From NCBI GenBank assembly GCA_023663205.1, contig JAMPHX010000073.1:1-6647 (forward strand): a stretch of DNA of 6,647 bases, written 5' to 3'. The translations under genes and the position numbers were made by a program. Source of the stretch: Corallococcus sp. (lineage in GTDB: Bacteria > Bacillota > Clostridia > Christensenellales > CAG-314). Position 1 is the stretch's first letter, and each line of letters opens with the position of its first letter. Of the stretch, positions 1-6,110 are shown piece after piece. Below the pieces are notes generated by a model. That model was not told the origin of the DNA. It saw only the letters and a list, made by a program, of their open reading frames with translations, and did not search any database.

Positions 1-153
1 ACCTATATCTGCACCTTTTTGTATTAAACTCGCCGGTGACAAATAAATATTGTATTCACCGTATGCGATATTGCCCCAAAATGCAAATATGCCGAAAAAC
101 AATATCAATACCAATATGATAATTGTTAATGCGATTGACGCTCTTTTCGTCAT
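1..153 (-). CDS. secD: Protein translocase subunit SecD, N-terminal fragment
   Basis: Only the first 51 codons are in the window; the gene runs off the left edge. The product would begin with a short basic head (MTKR), then one strongly hydrophobic segment at about residues 7-26, then an extracytoplasmic stretch with SPASLIQKGADIG. This resembles the start of clostridial SecD, where the first membrane helix is followed by a Pro-Ala/Ser-x-x-I-x-x-G-x-D-(L/I) stretch leading into the LGLDL-x-GG region. SecD pairs with SecF in the membrane and uses the proton motive force to help pull secreted proteins through SecYEG. The ATG at 153-151 is chosen because AAGGAGG (163-169) lies 9 nt upstream. A separate promoter sits at 198-226. 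Gene order (yajC, SCIFF genes, then secD) supports the call strongly, but the fragment lacks the diagnostic SecD domains, so certainty is not complete. Confidence 0.78.
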   Translation of the reverse strand, partial: MTKRASIALTIIILVLILFFGIFAFWGNIAYGEYNIYLSPASLIQKGADIG

Positions 154-197
154 TAAAGCCAGCCTCCTTGACCAGTAACTCTTTGGTTAACTATTTA

Positions 198-226
198 AGT
201 ATAATATTTATCTGTAAATAAGTCAA
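198..226 (-). promoter_or_regulatory. Sigma-A type promoter for secD
   Basis: Reading the minus strand, a -35 box TTGACT (226-221) is separated by exactly 17 nt from a -10 box TATACT (203-198). Transcription would start near 191, leaving a leader of about 38 nt before the secD ATG. It lies in the 143-nt gap after scfB, so secD can be expressed independently of the SCIFF genes. The call rests on consensus match and position only. Confidence 0.7.
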
Positions 227-296
227 TTGTTTTTGATATCTTTGCACCCATGAAGCGCAATATATGACAACAATTTGTACGGCTATGACACAAAAC

Positions 297-1619
297 TCAC
301 TTGCATTCTTTGGCATAAATATATAATGCACATTCAAGACGCTTCTTCATCATTTCACAAGCCAAACCGTAAGGCTTATTTATATCTTCGTTGTAATGAA
401 TAGCATTTGCCGCACAGCCGCCGCTGCAATGATACTTTGCCCAACACGAACTGCATTTTTCCTTTGTAGTTACATTGCTGTTTTTAAACACTTTACGTAC
501 AGATTCATCCAAATTTTCGTCATAAACATTGCCCAAACAAAACTCGCTTTCTCCGGCAAATTGATGACACGGATAAATATTGCCGTCCGGAGTAACTGCC
601 AAATACTCGCTGCCTGCGCCACACCCCACCAGTCGTTTTTTATAACACGGACCGTTTTCCAAATCGATTGCAAAATGAAAGAAACTGAACCAACTTTCGG
701 GATTGCGTCTTCTCTGCACATATTCCGCAGCCAACTTTTCGTAGTTTTCAAATATTTCAGGCAAATTTTCCTCTTTAAGCGCAAGCGGATGTTTGGAAGA
801 AAGGACTACGGGTTCAACTGAAATTTGGTCAAATCCAAGGTCTGCCATAAATAATACGTCATTTTTGAAATCGAGATTTTGGGCAGTAAATGTACCGCGC
901 AAATAGTAACTTTTGTTTCCGCGTATAGAACGAAAATATTTGTAATTATCGATAATGGCATCATAACTTCCTGTGCCGTCAGGAAAAGGTCTTTGATAAT
1001 CGTTAACTTCTTTCCGTCCGTCAAGACTCAATACCACATTATCCATTTCGGCATTAAGATAGTCGCTCGTTTCTTTGCTTAATAAAACTCCGTTAGTAGT
1101 TGTGGTAAACTTAAAAACTTTACCATGAAGTTTGGCTTGTTCCTTTGCATACTCCACAGTACGCTTCAAGACGTCTAAATTCATAAGAGGCTCGCCGCCA
1201 AAAAAATCCACTTCCAAATTGCGTCTGCTGCCGCTGTGAGTAATCAAAAAGTCTATTGCTTTTTGCGCCACATCGAACGGCATATGCTGTCTTTTTCCAT
1301 GATAAGTTCCTGTGCCCGCAAAACAATACTTACACCTAAGATTACAGTCATGACTCATATGTATACACAATGACTTGATGATGTTTCCCTTTTCAATGCT
1401 ATTGCCGTCAATGTTCGGGGCACAAGCATCGATTATCCCTTCTTTACGCAAGGTTTCTATTTCGTTTTTAACTTCGGCAATATCCTCTTTTAAGTACTTA
1501 GAAAGGACATCTTTGTTACCGGACAGATAGTCATATACTATTTTATCTATTTCAAGCAACGAAGAACTTTCCACATCATACAAAAGATATTCGCCGCAAA
1601 CATTAAAGCAATGTATCAA
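297..1619 (-). CDS. scfB: SCIFF ranthipeptide maturase, radical SAM/SPASM protein
   Basis: This enzyme should install thioether crosslinks in the six-cysteine peptide encoded just upstream. With a TTG start at 1619 it is 440 residues, the usual size of CteB-like maturases. An N-terminal peptide-binding (RRE-like) region (about 1-70) begins LIHCFNV, close to the family start M-I-H-x-F. The radical SAM cluster motif C-x3-C-x2-C is C92, C96, C99 (CNLRCKYC), followed by FFGGEP (139-144), the SAM-binding GGE motif. The C-terminal SPASM region is complete: C333, the G-x4-C element DGNIYPC ending at C351, then C389-x2-C392-x5-C398-x3-C402 and C421, ligands for two auxiliary [4Fe-4S] clusters; C325 and C361 may also take part. 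GGAGA (1626-1630) sits 6 nt before the TTG. A GTG at 1661 would add 14 hydrophobic residues that the family lacks. Cytoplasmic, oxygen-sensitive enzyme by family knowledge. Confidence 0.95.
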   Translation of the reverse strand: MIHCFNVCGEYLLYDVESSSLLEIDKIVYDYLSGNKDVLSKYLKEDIAEVKNEIETLRKEGIIDACAPNIDGNSIEKGNIIKSLCIHMSHDCNLRCKYCFAGTGTYHGKRQHMPFDVAQKAIDFLITHSGSRRNLEVDFFGGEPLMNLDVLKRTVEYAKEQAKLHGKVFKFTTTTNGVLLSKETSDYLNAEMDNVVLSLDGRKEVNDYQRPFPDGTGSYDAIIDNYKYFRSIRGNKSYYLRGTFTAQNLDFKNDVLFMADLGFDQISVEPVVLSSKHPLALKEENLPEIFENYEKLAAEYVQRRRNPESWFSFFHFAIDLENGPCYKKRLVGCGAGSEYLAVTPDGNIYPCHQFAGESEFCLGNVYDENLDESVRKVFKNSNVTTKEKCSSCWAKYHCSGGCAANAIHYNEDINKPYGLACEMMKKRLECALYIYAKECK

Positions 1620-1625
1620 TTGAAT

Positions 1626-1630
1626 TCTCC
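1626..1630 (-). promoter_or_regulatory. Ribosome binding site fixing the scfB TTG start
   Basis: GGAGA on the minus strand lies 6 nt upstream of TTG (1619-1617). No comparable site precedes the GTG at 1661, which itself falls inside a hairpin stem. Together with the family N-terminus this decides the start in favour of TTG, a weak initiation codon. Confidence 0.75.
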
Positions 1631-1638
1631 AAATCAAC

Positions 1639-1667
1639 AAAAAGAGCAGTATTAGAAACACTGCCCT
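1639..1667 (-). terminator. Leaky terminator or attenuator between scfA and scfB
   Basis: On the minus strand AGGGCAGTGTT (1667-1657) pairs with AATACTGCTCT (1653-1643) around a TCT triloop. This gives an 11-bp stem with two G-U pairs, directly followed by T-rich sequence (TTTTTGTTG, 1643-1635). It begins 26 nt after the scfA stop. A weaker AT-only fold (AAACTA/TAGTTT, 1681-1695) followed by eight T lies just before it. Because scfB has no visible promoter of its own, the hairpin is more likely a partial terminator that lowers scfB output than a complete stop. It could instead mainly stabilise the 3' end of the short scfA mRNA. Confidence 0.6.
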
Positions 1668-1693
1668 AAAAAAAATAGCAAAACTATTATAGT

Positions 1694-1864
1694 TTATTTT
1701 TTCGTTCCTTTGTTTCTTACAGCAATCTTTTGTTCACAAGTTTGGTTACCTACCGTACAACTTGTTTTACATGCGGATTGACAACTCGAACGGCATTCTC
1801 CACAGCCGCTACCCGCAACAACAACATTGTTTTTCGGAGCCACAACAGTTTTAATAAATTTCAT
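1694..1864 (-). CDS. scfA: Six-cysteine SCIFF ranthipeptide precursor
   Basis: This 56-codon gene is easily missed. It encodes the substrate of the adjacent radical SAM enzyme. The leader (about 1-20) starts MKFIKTV and ends with VAGSG. The core holds six cysteines, C21, C24, C28, C32, C36 and C43, in the near-invariant SCIFF pattern CGEC-x3-C-x3-CKTSCTVGNQ-x-C. In the characterised homologue CteA the maturase joins Cys32 to Thr37; both residues occur here at the same numbers, so the same link is expected (inference). The start is supported by GGAGG (1873-1877), 8 nt upstream, and a strong promoter at 1894-1922. Unusually, 13 residues, EQKIAVRNKGTKK, follow the last cysteine, whereas typical members as I remember them end within a few residues of it. 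Proposed roles in clostridial signalling exist for this class; nothing in the window shows the function. Confidence 0.96.
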   Translation of the reverse strand: MKFIKTVVAPKNNVVVAGSGCGECRSSCQSACKTSCTVGNQTCEQKIAVRNKGTKK

Positions 1865-1893
1865 ATAAAAATCCTCCGTGTACTATTGCATAA

Positions 1894-1922
1894 ATTATAC
1901 AATGTTTTACGGCAATTATCAA
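1894..1922 (-). promoter_or_regulatory. Strong sigma-A type promoter for scfA-scfB
   Basis: The minus strand carries TTGATA (1922-1917), a 17-nt spacer and a perfect TATAAT (1899-1894). The predicted start near 1887 leaves a leader of only about 22 nt, containing the GGAGG of scfA. It is the best promoter match in the window and occupies the gap between the membrane-protein gene and scfA, so the SCIFF genes form their own transcription unit. No operator-like palindrome is visible around it. Confidence 0.8.
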
Positions 1923-1938
1923 CTGTTTTTAATACATT

Positions 1939-2310
1939 TCATTTTTTTCTGCTTTTTATTAGAGCAACAACAACCCCGACAGCAAGAGATACCGCCAAAT
2001 CAATGGCAACTTGCGCAAACTTAAACTCGCCGCCCAATATCAAGAACAGCATCAAATTTAATATAGAAAAAATTGCACCGGAAAGCAAACCTTTGAATAA
2101 AAGTTTGTCGTTCTTAACCGCTATACCGACACCGACACCTACTGCAACTGCTTTTAATACTTGATTTACTATCGGTAAAACATTTGCCGGTATGGTAAAT
2201 AGTTTTGCTATCAACGCCAACAGCAAAACAAAAATCGTAGAAAGTATAAAAGCAAATAAGCCGCCTTTTAAAGATTCAATAAAAAATGATTTTGTTTCAG
2301 TTTTTTCCAT
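1939..2310 (-). CDS. Four-helix membrane protein, probable TIGR04086 family, function unknown
   Basis: The product has 123 residues and four predicted membrane segments at about 17-38, 44-65, 70-93 and 97-119. It has a short charged N-terminus (MEKTETK) and a basic C-terminus (KSRKK), which by the positive-inside rule puts both ends in the cytoplasm. Helix 2 has a glycine-alternating run, VGVGVGI, suggesting tight helix packing. No catalytic or ligand-binding motif is seen. Size, topology and position between yajC and the SCIFF genes match what I recall of the clostridial family TIGR04086; that is memory, not a search. The ATG is supported by GGAGG (2319-2323) 8 nt upstream, but this site is buried in a hairpin (2319-2346). 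It most likely depends on read-through from yajC, 57 nt upstream. A role with the Sec machinery or in handling the SCIFF peptide is a context guess only. Confidence 0.85.
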   Translation of the reverse strand: MEKTETKSFFIESLKGGLFAFILSTIFVLLLALIAKLFTIPANVLPIVNQVLKAVAVGVGVGIAVKNDKLLFKGLLSGAIFSILNLMLFLILGGEFKFAQVAIDLAVSLAVGVVVALIKSRKK

Positions 2311-2347
2311 AAAATAAACCTCCGAATAGTAAATTTTATTCGGAGGC
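2311..2347 (-). terminator. Hairpin masking the ribosome binding site, terminator-like
   Basis: In the yajC to membrane-protein gap, CCTCCGAATA (2346-2337) and TATTCGGAGG (2328-2319) form a perfect 10-bp stem with an 8-nt loop, extendable by one G-U pair (2347 with 2318). The 3' arm is the Shine-Dalgarno of the downstream gene, and TTTATTTT (2318-2311) follows up to its ATG. The element can therefore act as an intrinsic terminator after yajC, as a translational gate for the next gene, or as both. The structure is plain in the sequence; its regulatory effect is inferred. Confidence 0.7.
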
Positions 2348-2367
2348 GTTTGAAAGTATTCTAAAAA

Positions 2368-2763
2368 CTATTTGATTTCATCAACTTCTTCGGGTTTTTC
2401 GTCGCCATTGGGAGTATTGGTTTCCTCATTGACCAAACTATACATGGCTCTGCGTACAAATTTCATAGTGGTTTTGTTTTCACCGGAACCGGTCAAGAGC
2501 ACAAAATTCTGTTCGTCCAATTCTATTATTTCACCGACAATACCGCCTATCGTGACAATTTTAGCGCCAATTTGTATTTGTTTTTCACGTTCCGCAGCCG
2601 CTTTCTTTTGCTTTTTGGAACTGATTACCATATAAACGATAAGTCCGATAAACAATACAGCCATAATAATAATCATTGGCAAATTGTCCATCAAAGAAGG
2701 TTTAGTTTGTTCTCCGTTACCGCCGGTTGAGGCATCTTCAAAAAATCCGAGTAAAAACCACAT
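2368..2763 (-). CDS. yajC: Preprotein translocase accessory subunit YajC
   Basis: YajC is a small single-span inner-membrane protein that associates with SecDF and the SecYEG channel. This 131-residue copy has a short N-terminal stretch (1-25), one membrane helix at about 28-48, a basic segment SSKKQKK (48-54) marking the cytoplasmic side, and the conserved soluble domain with G-x-K-I-V-T-I-G-G-I-V-G (66-77). It ends in an acidic tail (about 112-131). Typical YajC proteins have about 85-115 residues, so the extra length lies in the N-terminal stretch and tail. ATG at 2763 is preferred because AGGAGA (2771-2776) lies 7 nt upstream; the internal ATG for Met25 has no such site. A promoter lies at 2792-2820. 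Neighbouring secD fits the usual clustering of Sec accessory genes. Confidence 0.92.
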   Translation of the reverse strand: MWFLLGFFEDASTGGNGEQTKPSLMDNLPMIIIMAVLFIGLIVYMVISSKKQKKAAAEREKQIQIGAKIVTIGGIVGEIIELDEQNFVLLTGSGENKTTMKFVRRAMYSLVNEETNTPNGDEKPEEVDEIK

Positions 2764-2791
2764 ATCTATTTCTCCTAAATTTATTATTTAT

Positions 2792-2820
2792 AGTATACAC
2801 TATTTTGTTAACAAAAGCAA
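2792..2820 (-). promoter_or_regulatory. Sigma-A type promoter for yajC, with palindrome in the spacer
   Basis: On the minus strand TTGCTT (2820-2815), a 17-nt spacer and TATACT (2797-2792) lie directly after the tgt stop codon. The expected leader is about 22 nt and includes the AGGAGA site. A perfect 14-bp palindrome, TTTTGTTAACAAAA (2803-2816), overlaps the -35 end and the spacer and could be an operator, though AT-rich palindromes of this size also arise by chance. Confidence 0.6.
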
Positions 2821-2822
2821 CC

Positions 2823-3956
2823 TTATTTGCACGCTATATTCGGCGAACCGTAATAGTTTTGATAAAACTCAGATTTAAAATCGTCAAAGCGGTTATTTTT
2901 AATTGCCTCACGCGCATTTTCAACTAATTTCAGTAAAAATCTTATGTTGTGCATCGACAACAATTCCGCACCGAGTATTTCATTGCAGTTTATCAAGTGT
3001 CTCAAATATGCTTTTGTAAAATGCTTACAGCAGTAACAGTCGCAATTGTCGTCCAACGGCGAAAAGTCGCGTTTGTAAACACCGTTACGAACCACAACTT
3101 TGCCGTGGCTTGTCATTGCCGTACCGTTTCTAGCAATTCGGGTTGGCAAAACGCAATCGAACATATCTATTCCACGCGAAATGCCTTCCAAAATATAGTC
3201 GGGAGTACCGACGCCCATTAAATACCGCGGCATATTATCTGGATAATACGGACGCATTACATCCATCATTCTGTACATAACATCACTTGGCTCTCCAACT
3301 GACAAACCGCCCACTGCAATTCCGCACTCGGCAAATTGAACAGTACGCTTAACAGACTCAACTCGCAAATCCTCAAACATATTGCCTTGAATTATCGGAA
3401 ACAGCATTTGTGTGTCGTTCGTATGATTGTGTACGCACCTTTCAAGCCATCGTAAAGTGCGGTACATTGCTTTTTCTGCATAATTGTGGTCCACACCGTA
3501 ATTTGAGCATTCGTCAAATGCCATGATTATATCCGCGCCCAAGTCGTGTTCTATTTCCATAACACTTTCAGGCGTAAATTTGTGCTTACTTCCATCGATA
3601 TGTGATGAAAACACTACGCCTTCATCGGTAATTTTTCTCAATTTGCCAAGCGAAAATACCTGAAAACCTCCGCTGTCAGTCAAAATCGGCTTATCCCAAT
3701 GCATAAATTTGTGCAAACCGCCGGCTTCTCTGACAATTTCGTTACCCGGTCTTAAATATAAATGGTAAGTATTAGAAAGCAAAATCTGAGTGCCGATTTC
3801 ATTTAATACAGACGGCAACAGCGATTTAACTGTCGCCGCAGTGCCGACAGGCATATAAATAGGTGTTTCTATTTGTCCGTGCGGCGTCGTAAAAATCCCG
3901 CAACGCGCACCGCTTTTTGCATCCACTGCAATTGTTTTGAAATTGAATTTTGCCAT
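2823..3956 (-). CDS. tgt: tRNA-guanine transglycosylase
   Basis: Tgt swaps the guanine at position 34 of tRNAs with GUN anticodons for the queuosine precursor preQ1. The protein is 377 residues, normal for the bacterial enzyme, and complete. Visible landmarks are TPHG (24-27), MPVGT (35-39), LSNTYHL (60-66), D94 in LTDSGGFQVFS (general base), FDEC (147-150), GGLSVGE (216-222) whose Val220 fits the preQ1-type bacterial pocket, and D267 in MFDCVLPTR (covalent nucleophile). The zinc site C-x-C-x2-C-x25-H is C305, C307, C310 and H336. The gene lies 59 nt after queA, the next enzyme in the pathway. The start fits the family N-terminus, but its ribosome binding site is unusual: only GGGTGG, 4 nt from the ATG, instead of the GGAGG seen at several neighbours. 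Confidence 0.97.
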   Translation of the reverse strand: MAKFNFKTIAVDAKSGARCGIFTTPHGQIETPIYMPVGTAATVKSLLPSVLNEIGTQILLSNTYHLYLRPGNEIVREAGGLHKFMHWDKPILTDSGGFQVFSLGKLRKITDEGVVFSSHIDGSKHKFTPESVMEIEHDLGADIIMAFDECSNYGVDHNYAEKAMYRTLRWLERCVHNHTNDTQMLFPIIQGNMFEDLRVESVKRTVQFAECGIAVGGLSVGEPSDVMYRMMDVMRPYYPDNMPRYLMGVGTPDYILEGISRGIDMFDCVLPTRIARNGTAMTSHGKVVVRNGVYKRDFSPLDDNCDCYCCKHFTKAYLRHLINCNEILGAELLSMHNIRFLLKLVENAREAIKNNRFDDFKSEFYQNYYGSPNIACK

Positions 3957-4015
3957 TATTCCACCCGCCCATCCGCATTTATTTTTACTTACAGATAGGC
4001 AATTATTTTTCCTGC

Positions 4016-5053
4016 TTAAATTATATTTGCCCCGATATACATAGCATCCCCGAAACTAAAAAATCTGTAATCGGATTTTACGGCTTGCTCATATAATGCA
4101 AGTATTTCCTCGCGCGAACACATACACGACACCAACATAATCAGCGTGCTTTCGGGCAAATGAAAATTTGTTATCAATGCATCTACCGATTTGATTTTGT
4201 ACGGCGGATATAAAAATATATCGGTATAACCACTGCCCTCATGAACAATTCCGTTATCGTCTACTACACTTTCAAGTGTTCGGAGCGTTGTAGTTCCGAC
4301 TGCCACAACACGTTTACCGCATTTTCTTGCATTGTTTATTTTTTCCGCAACATCGGCAGTTACGCTAAAATATTCCGAGTGCATTTTGTGTTTTGAAACG
4401 TCATCGACTTTGACGGGACGAAAAGTTCCCAATCCCACATGCAACAGCACTTCGGCGATTTCGACATCTTTGTCGCGCAAATGCCGCAACAAGTCATTTG
4501 TGAAATGCAATCCGGCAGTAGGAGCAGCAGCGGAACCGTCGACCGCAGAATAAACGGTATTATACCGTGATTTGTCGGCAAGTTTCTCGTGAATGTACGG
4601 GGGCAAAGGCATTTCGCCTATTTGAGTTAAAACGTCTTCGAATACCCCTTGCCACTTAAATTCAACTATGCGAACACCTTCGTCGGCAATGCTTTTAACC
4701 GTAGCCGTAAGCAACCCTTCACCAAATATAAACTCGCTTCCGACTTTGGCTATTCTGCCCGGCTTCAATATAACTTCCCAATGAGTCAAATCTATGCGCT
4801 TTAACAACAAAAACTCGATTTTGCCGCCTGTATTGACCTTGTTGCCGAAAATACGCGCAGGCAACACCTTTGTATTATTGATGACCAAAACATCTCCGCC
4901 TTGCAAAAATTCCTCAATATTAGCAAAAGTCTTATTCAAGGTAACTTTCTTTGCAGTATCATATACCATAAGTTTTGATGAATCCCGTGGTTCTACAGGG
5001 TGTTGTGCAATGCAGTGTTCGGGTAAATCGTAATAAAAATCGCTTGTTTTCAT
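4016..5053 (-). CDS. queA: S-adenosylmethionine:tRNA ribosyltransferase-isomerase
   Basis: QueA transfers and rearranges the ribosyl group of SAM onto preQ1 already placed in tRNA, giving epoxyqueuosine. The 345-residue protein matches the family length. Signature stretches appear in order: IAQHPVEPRDSSKLMV (15-30), DVLVINNTKVLPAR (54-67), GEMPLPPYI (146-154), AAAPTAGLHFT (175-185), LLHVGLGTFRPV (203-214), KMHSEY (223-228), VGTTTLRTLES (252-262), TNFHLPESTL (295-304) and RFFSFGDAM (330-338). The LVSCMCS segment (307-313) has two cysteines where relatives usually carry small or aromatic residues. The frame stays open for 50 more codons upstream, but that stretch lies inside ruvB and is unlike QueA; Met at 5053 gives the family start MKTSDFYYDLP. 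The ATG is 1 nt after the ruvB stop with only weak GAAG upstream, so translation is probably coupled to ruvB. Confidence 0.97.
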   Translation of the reverse strand: MKTSDFYYDLPEHCIAQHPVEPRDSSKLMVYDTAKKVTLNKTFANIEEFLQGGDVLVINNTKVLPARIFGNKVNTGGKIEFLLLKRIDLTHWEVILKPGRIAKVGSEFIFGEGLLTATVKSIADEGVRIVEFKWQGVFEDVLTQIGEMPLPPYIHEKLADKSRYNTVYSAVDGSAAAPTAGLHFTNDLLRHLRDKDVEIAEVLLHVGLGTFRPVKVDDVSKHKMHSEYFSVTADVAEKINNARKCGKRVVAVGTTTLRTLESVVDDNGIVHEGSGYTDIFLYPPYKIKSVDALITNFHLPESTLIMLVSCMCSREEILALYEQAVKSDYRFFSFGDAMYIGANII

Positions 5054-5054
5054 A

Positions 5055-6089
5055 CTAAATATCTTCGCTGTAAATCGACAGCATTTCCATTCTTTCTTTT
5101 GATATTTTCCGTCCCAAATGTTTGTATGCATTAGGCATACATACCCGACCTCTCGGTGTACGCGCAATAAATCCCAATTGCAACAAATACGGTTCATATA
5201 CATCTTCTATTGTCGTAGCGTCCTCACCCGTAGCGGAAGCAAGCGTGTCCAACCCTACGGGTCCACCGCTAAATTTATCGATTATTGCCGTAAGCAAGTT
5301 TTTATCTACTGCATCAAGCCCCAAATTGTCTATTTCCATTATATCGAGAGCGTGTAGCGTAATATTCAAATCAATATTACCGCCGGAATACACCTGCGCA
5401 AAATCTCGAACGCGTTTGAGCAGCCTATTAGCAATACGCGGCGTACCTCTTGACCTACGCGCGATTTCAAAACTGGCATCACTCAATATTTTGGTGCCGA
5501 GTTTAGCCGCAGATTTCTCGACTATACCTTGCAACTGCTCGGGCGAATATAATTCCAATCGCATTTGCATGCCGAAACGGTCTCTGAGCGGTGATGCCAA
5601 ATTTCCCGCCTTTGTTGTTGCGCCTATCAATGTGAATTTTTCCAGTTTAATATTTACCGACGATGCGCTTGGACCTTTACCAGTTACAAAATCCAAACGG
5701 TAATCCTCCATTGCAGGATACAAGATTTCTTCGAGACTACTGTTCAATCTGTGAATTTCATCTATGAACAAAACTTCATTGGGTTTGAGTTTTGACAGTA
5801 TTGCGCTCAAATCGAATTTACTCGGTATTGCAGAGCCGCTTGTGACTGTAATTGGGACGCCCATTTCGTTTGCTATTATATGCGCGAGTGTTGTTTTTCC
5901 CAACCCCGGCGGACCGTACAAAAGTACATGGTCCAAACTTTCGCCGCGCGCCAGCGCGGCTTTTATGTATACCGAAAGATTGTTTTTAACCTTTTCTTGA
6001 CCGACATAATCGGCAATTGACTTTGGGCGCAAAATATTTTCAGTATCTTTTTCTCCATCCATCAACGTACTGGTAAATAACTGTTCCAT
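5055..6089 (-). CDS. ruvB: Holliday junction branch migration ATPase RuvB
   Basis: RuvB forms hexameric AAA+ rings that, guided by RuvA, pump DNA through Holliday junctions during recombination and fork repair. At 344 residues it is complete. Seen in order: RPKSIADYVGQ (21-31), Walker A GPPGLGKT (59-66), Walker B LFIDEIHRL (107-115), YPAMEDYRLD (124-133), sensor 1 GATTKAG (156-162), SPLRDRFGM (166-174) with the arginine-finger region, sensor 2 GTPRIANRLL (215-224), and the C-terminal winged-helix domain ending with TPRGRV. One departure stands out: the usual TSGPAIE-x-PGDLA segment reads TSGSAIPSKFDLS (83-95), losing the conserved GD pair. All nucleotide-handling residues remain, so it should be active. 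AAGGA lies about 5 nt before the ATG; ruvA ends 21 nt upstream and queA starts 1 nt downstream. Confidence 0.97.
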   Translation of the reverse strand: MEQLFTSTLMDGEKDTENILRPKSIADYVGQEKVKNNLSVYIKAALARGESLDHVLLYGPPGLGKTTLAHIIANEMGVPITVTSGSAIPSKFDLSAILSKLKPNEVLFIDEIHRLNSSLEEILYPAMEDYRLDFVTGKGPSASSVNIKLEKFTLIGATTKAGNLASPLRDRFGMQMRLELYSPEQLQGIVEKSAAKLGTKILSDASFEIARRSRGTPRIANRLLKRVRDFAQVYSGGNIDLNITLHALDIMEIDNLGLDAVDKNLLTAIIDKFSGGPVGLDTLASATGEDATTIEDVYEPYLLQLGFIARTPRGRVCMPNAYKHLGRKISKERMEMLSIYSEDI

Positions 6090-6110
6090 TACTTTTCCTT
6101 CTTATTGCAA

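Noticed and set aside
240..275. Stem TTGCGC/GTGCAA after scfB as a terminator
   Set aside because: The 6-bp stem contains a G-U pair and is followed by A-rich, not T-rich, sequence, so it lacks the form of an intrinsic terminator.
1620..1661. Extension of ScfB to a GTG at 1661, adding a hydrophobic signal-peptide-like stretch
   Set aside because: The GTG lies inside a hairpin stem with no ribosome binding site, the family begins at M-I-H-x-F, and a radical SAM enzyme belongs in the cytoplasm.
1730..2164. 144-codon plus-strand open frame spanning the scfA region and the membrane-protein gene
   Set aside because: It runs opposite two better supported genes and the scfA promoter, and its Thr-rich, low-complexity composition looks like an antisense artefact.
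3957..4015. A preQ1 riboswitch in the queA-tgt gap
   Set aside because: The 59-nt gap shows no convincing stem-loop or pseudoknot, and the genes here use preQ1-tRNA steps that are usually not controlled by that riboswitch.
4020..4025. TATAAT at the end of queA as a promoter for tgt
   Set aside because: No acceptable -35 box stands 16-18 nt upstream (GATGCT at 17 nt), and the AATATAATT simply encodes the last residues of QueA.
5054..5203. Fifty extra in-frame codons upstream of queA
   Set aside because: They lie inside ruvB in another frame and have no similarity to QueA; the family start is at 5053.
5122..5703. 193-codon plus-strand open frame opposite ruvB
   Set aside because: It is an antisense shadow of a highly conserved gene, with no ribosome binding site or recognisable domain.
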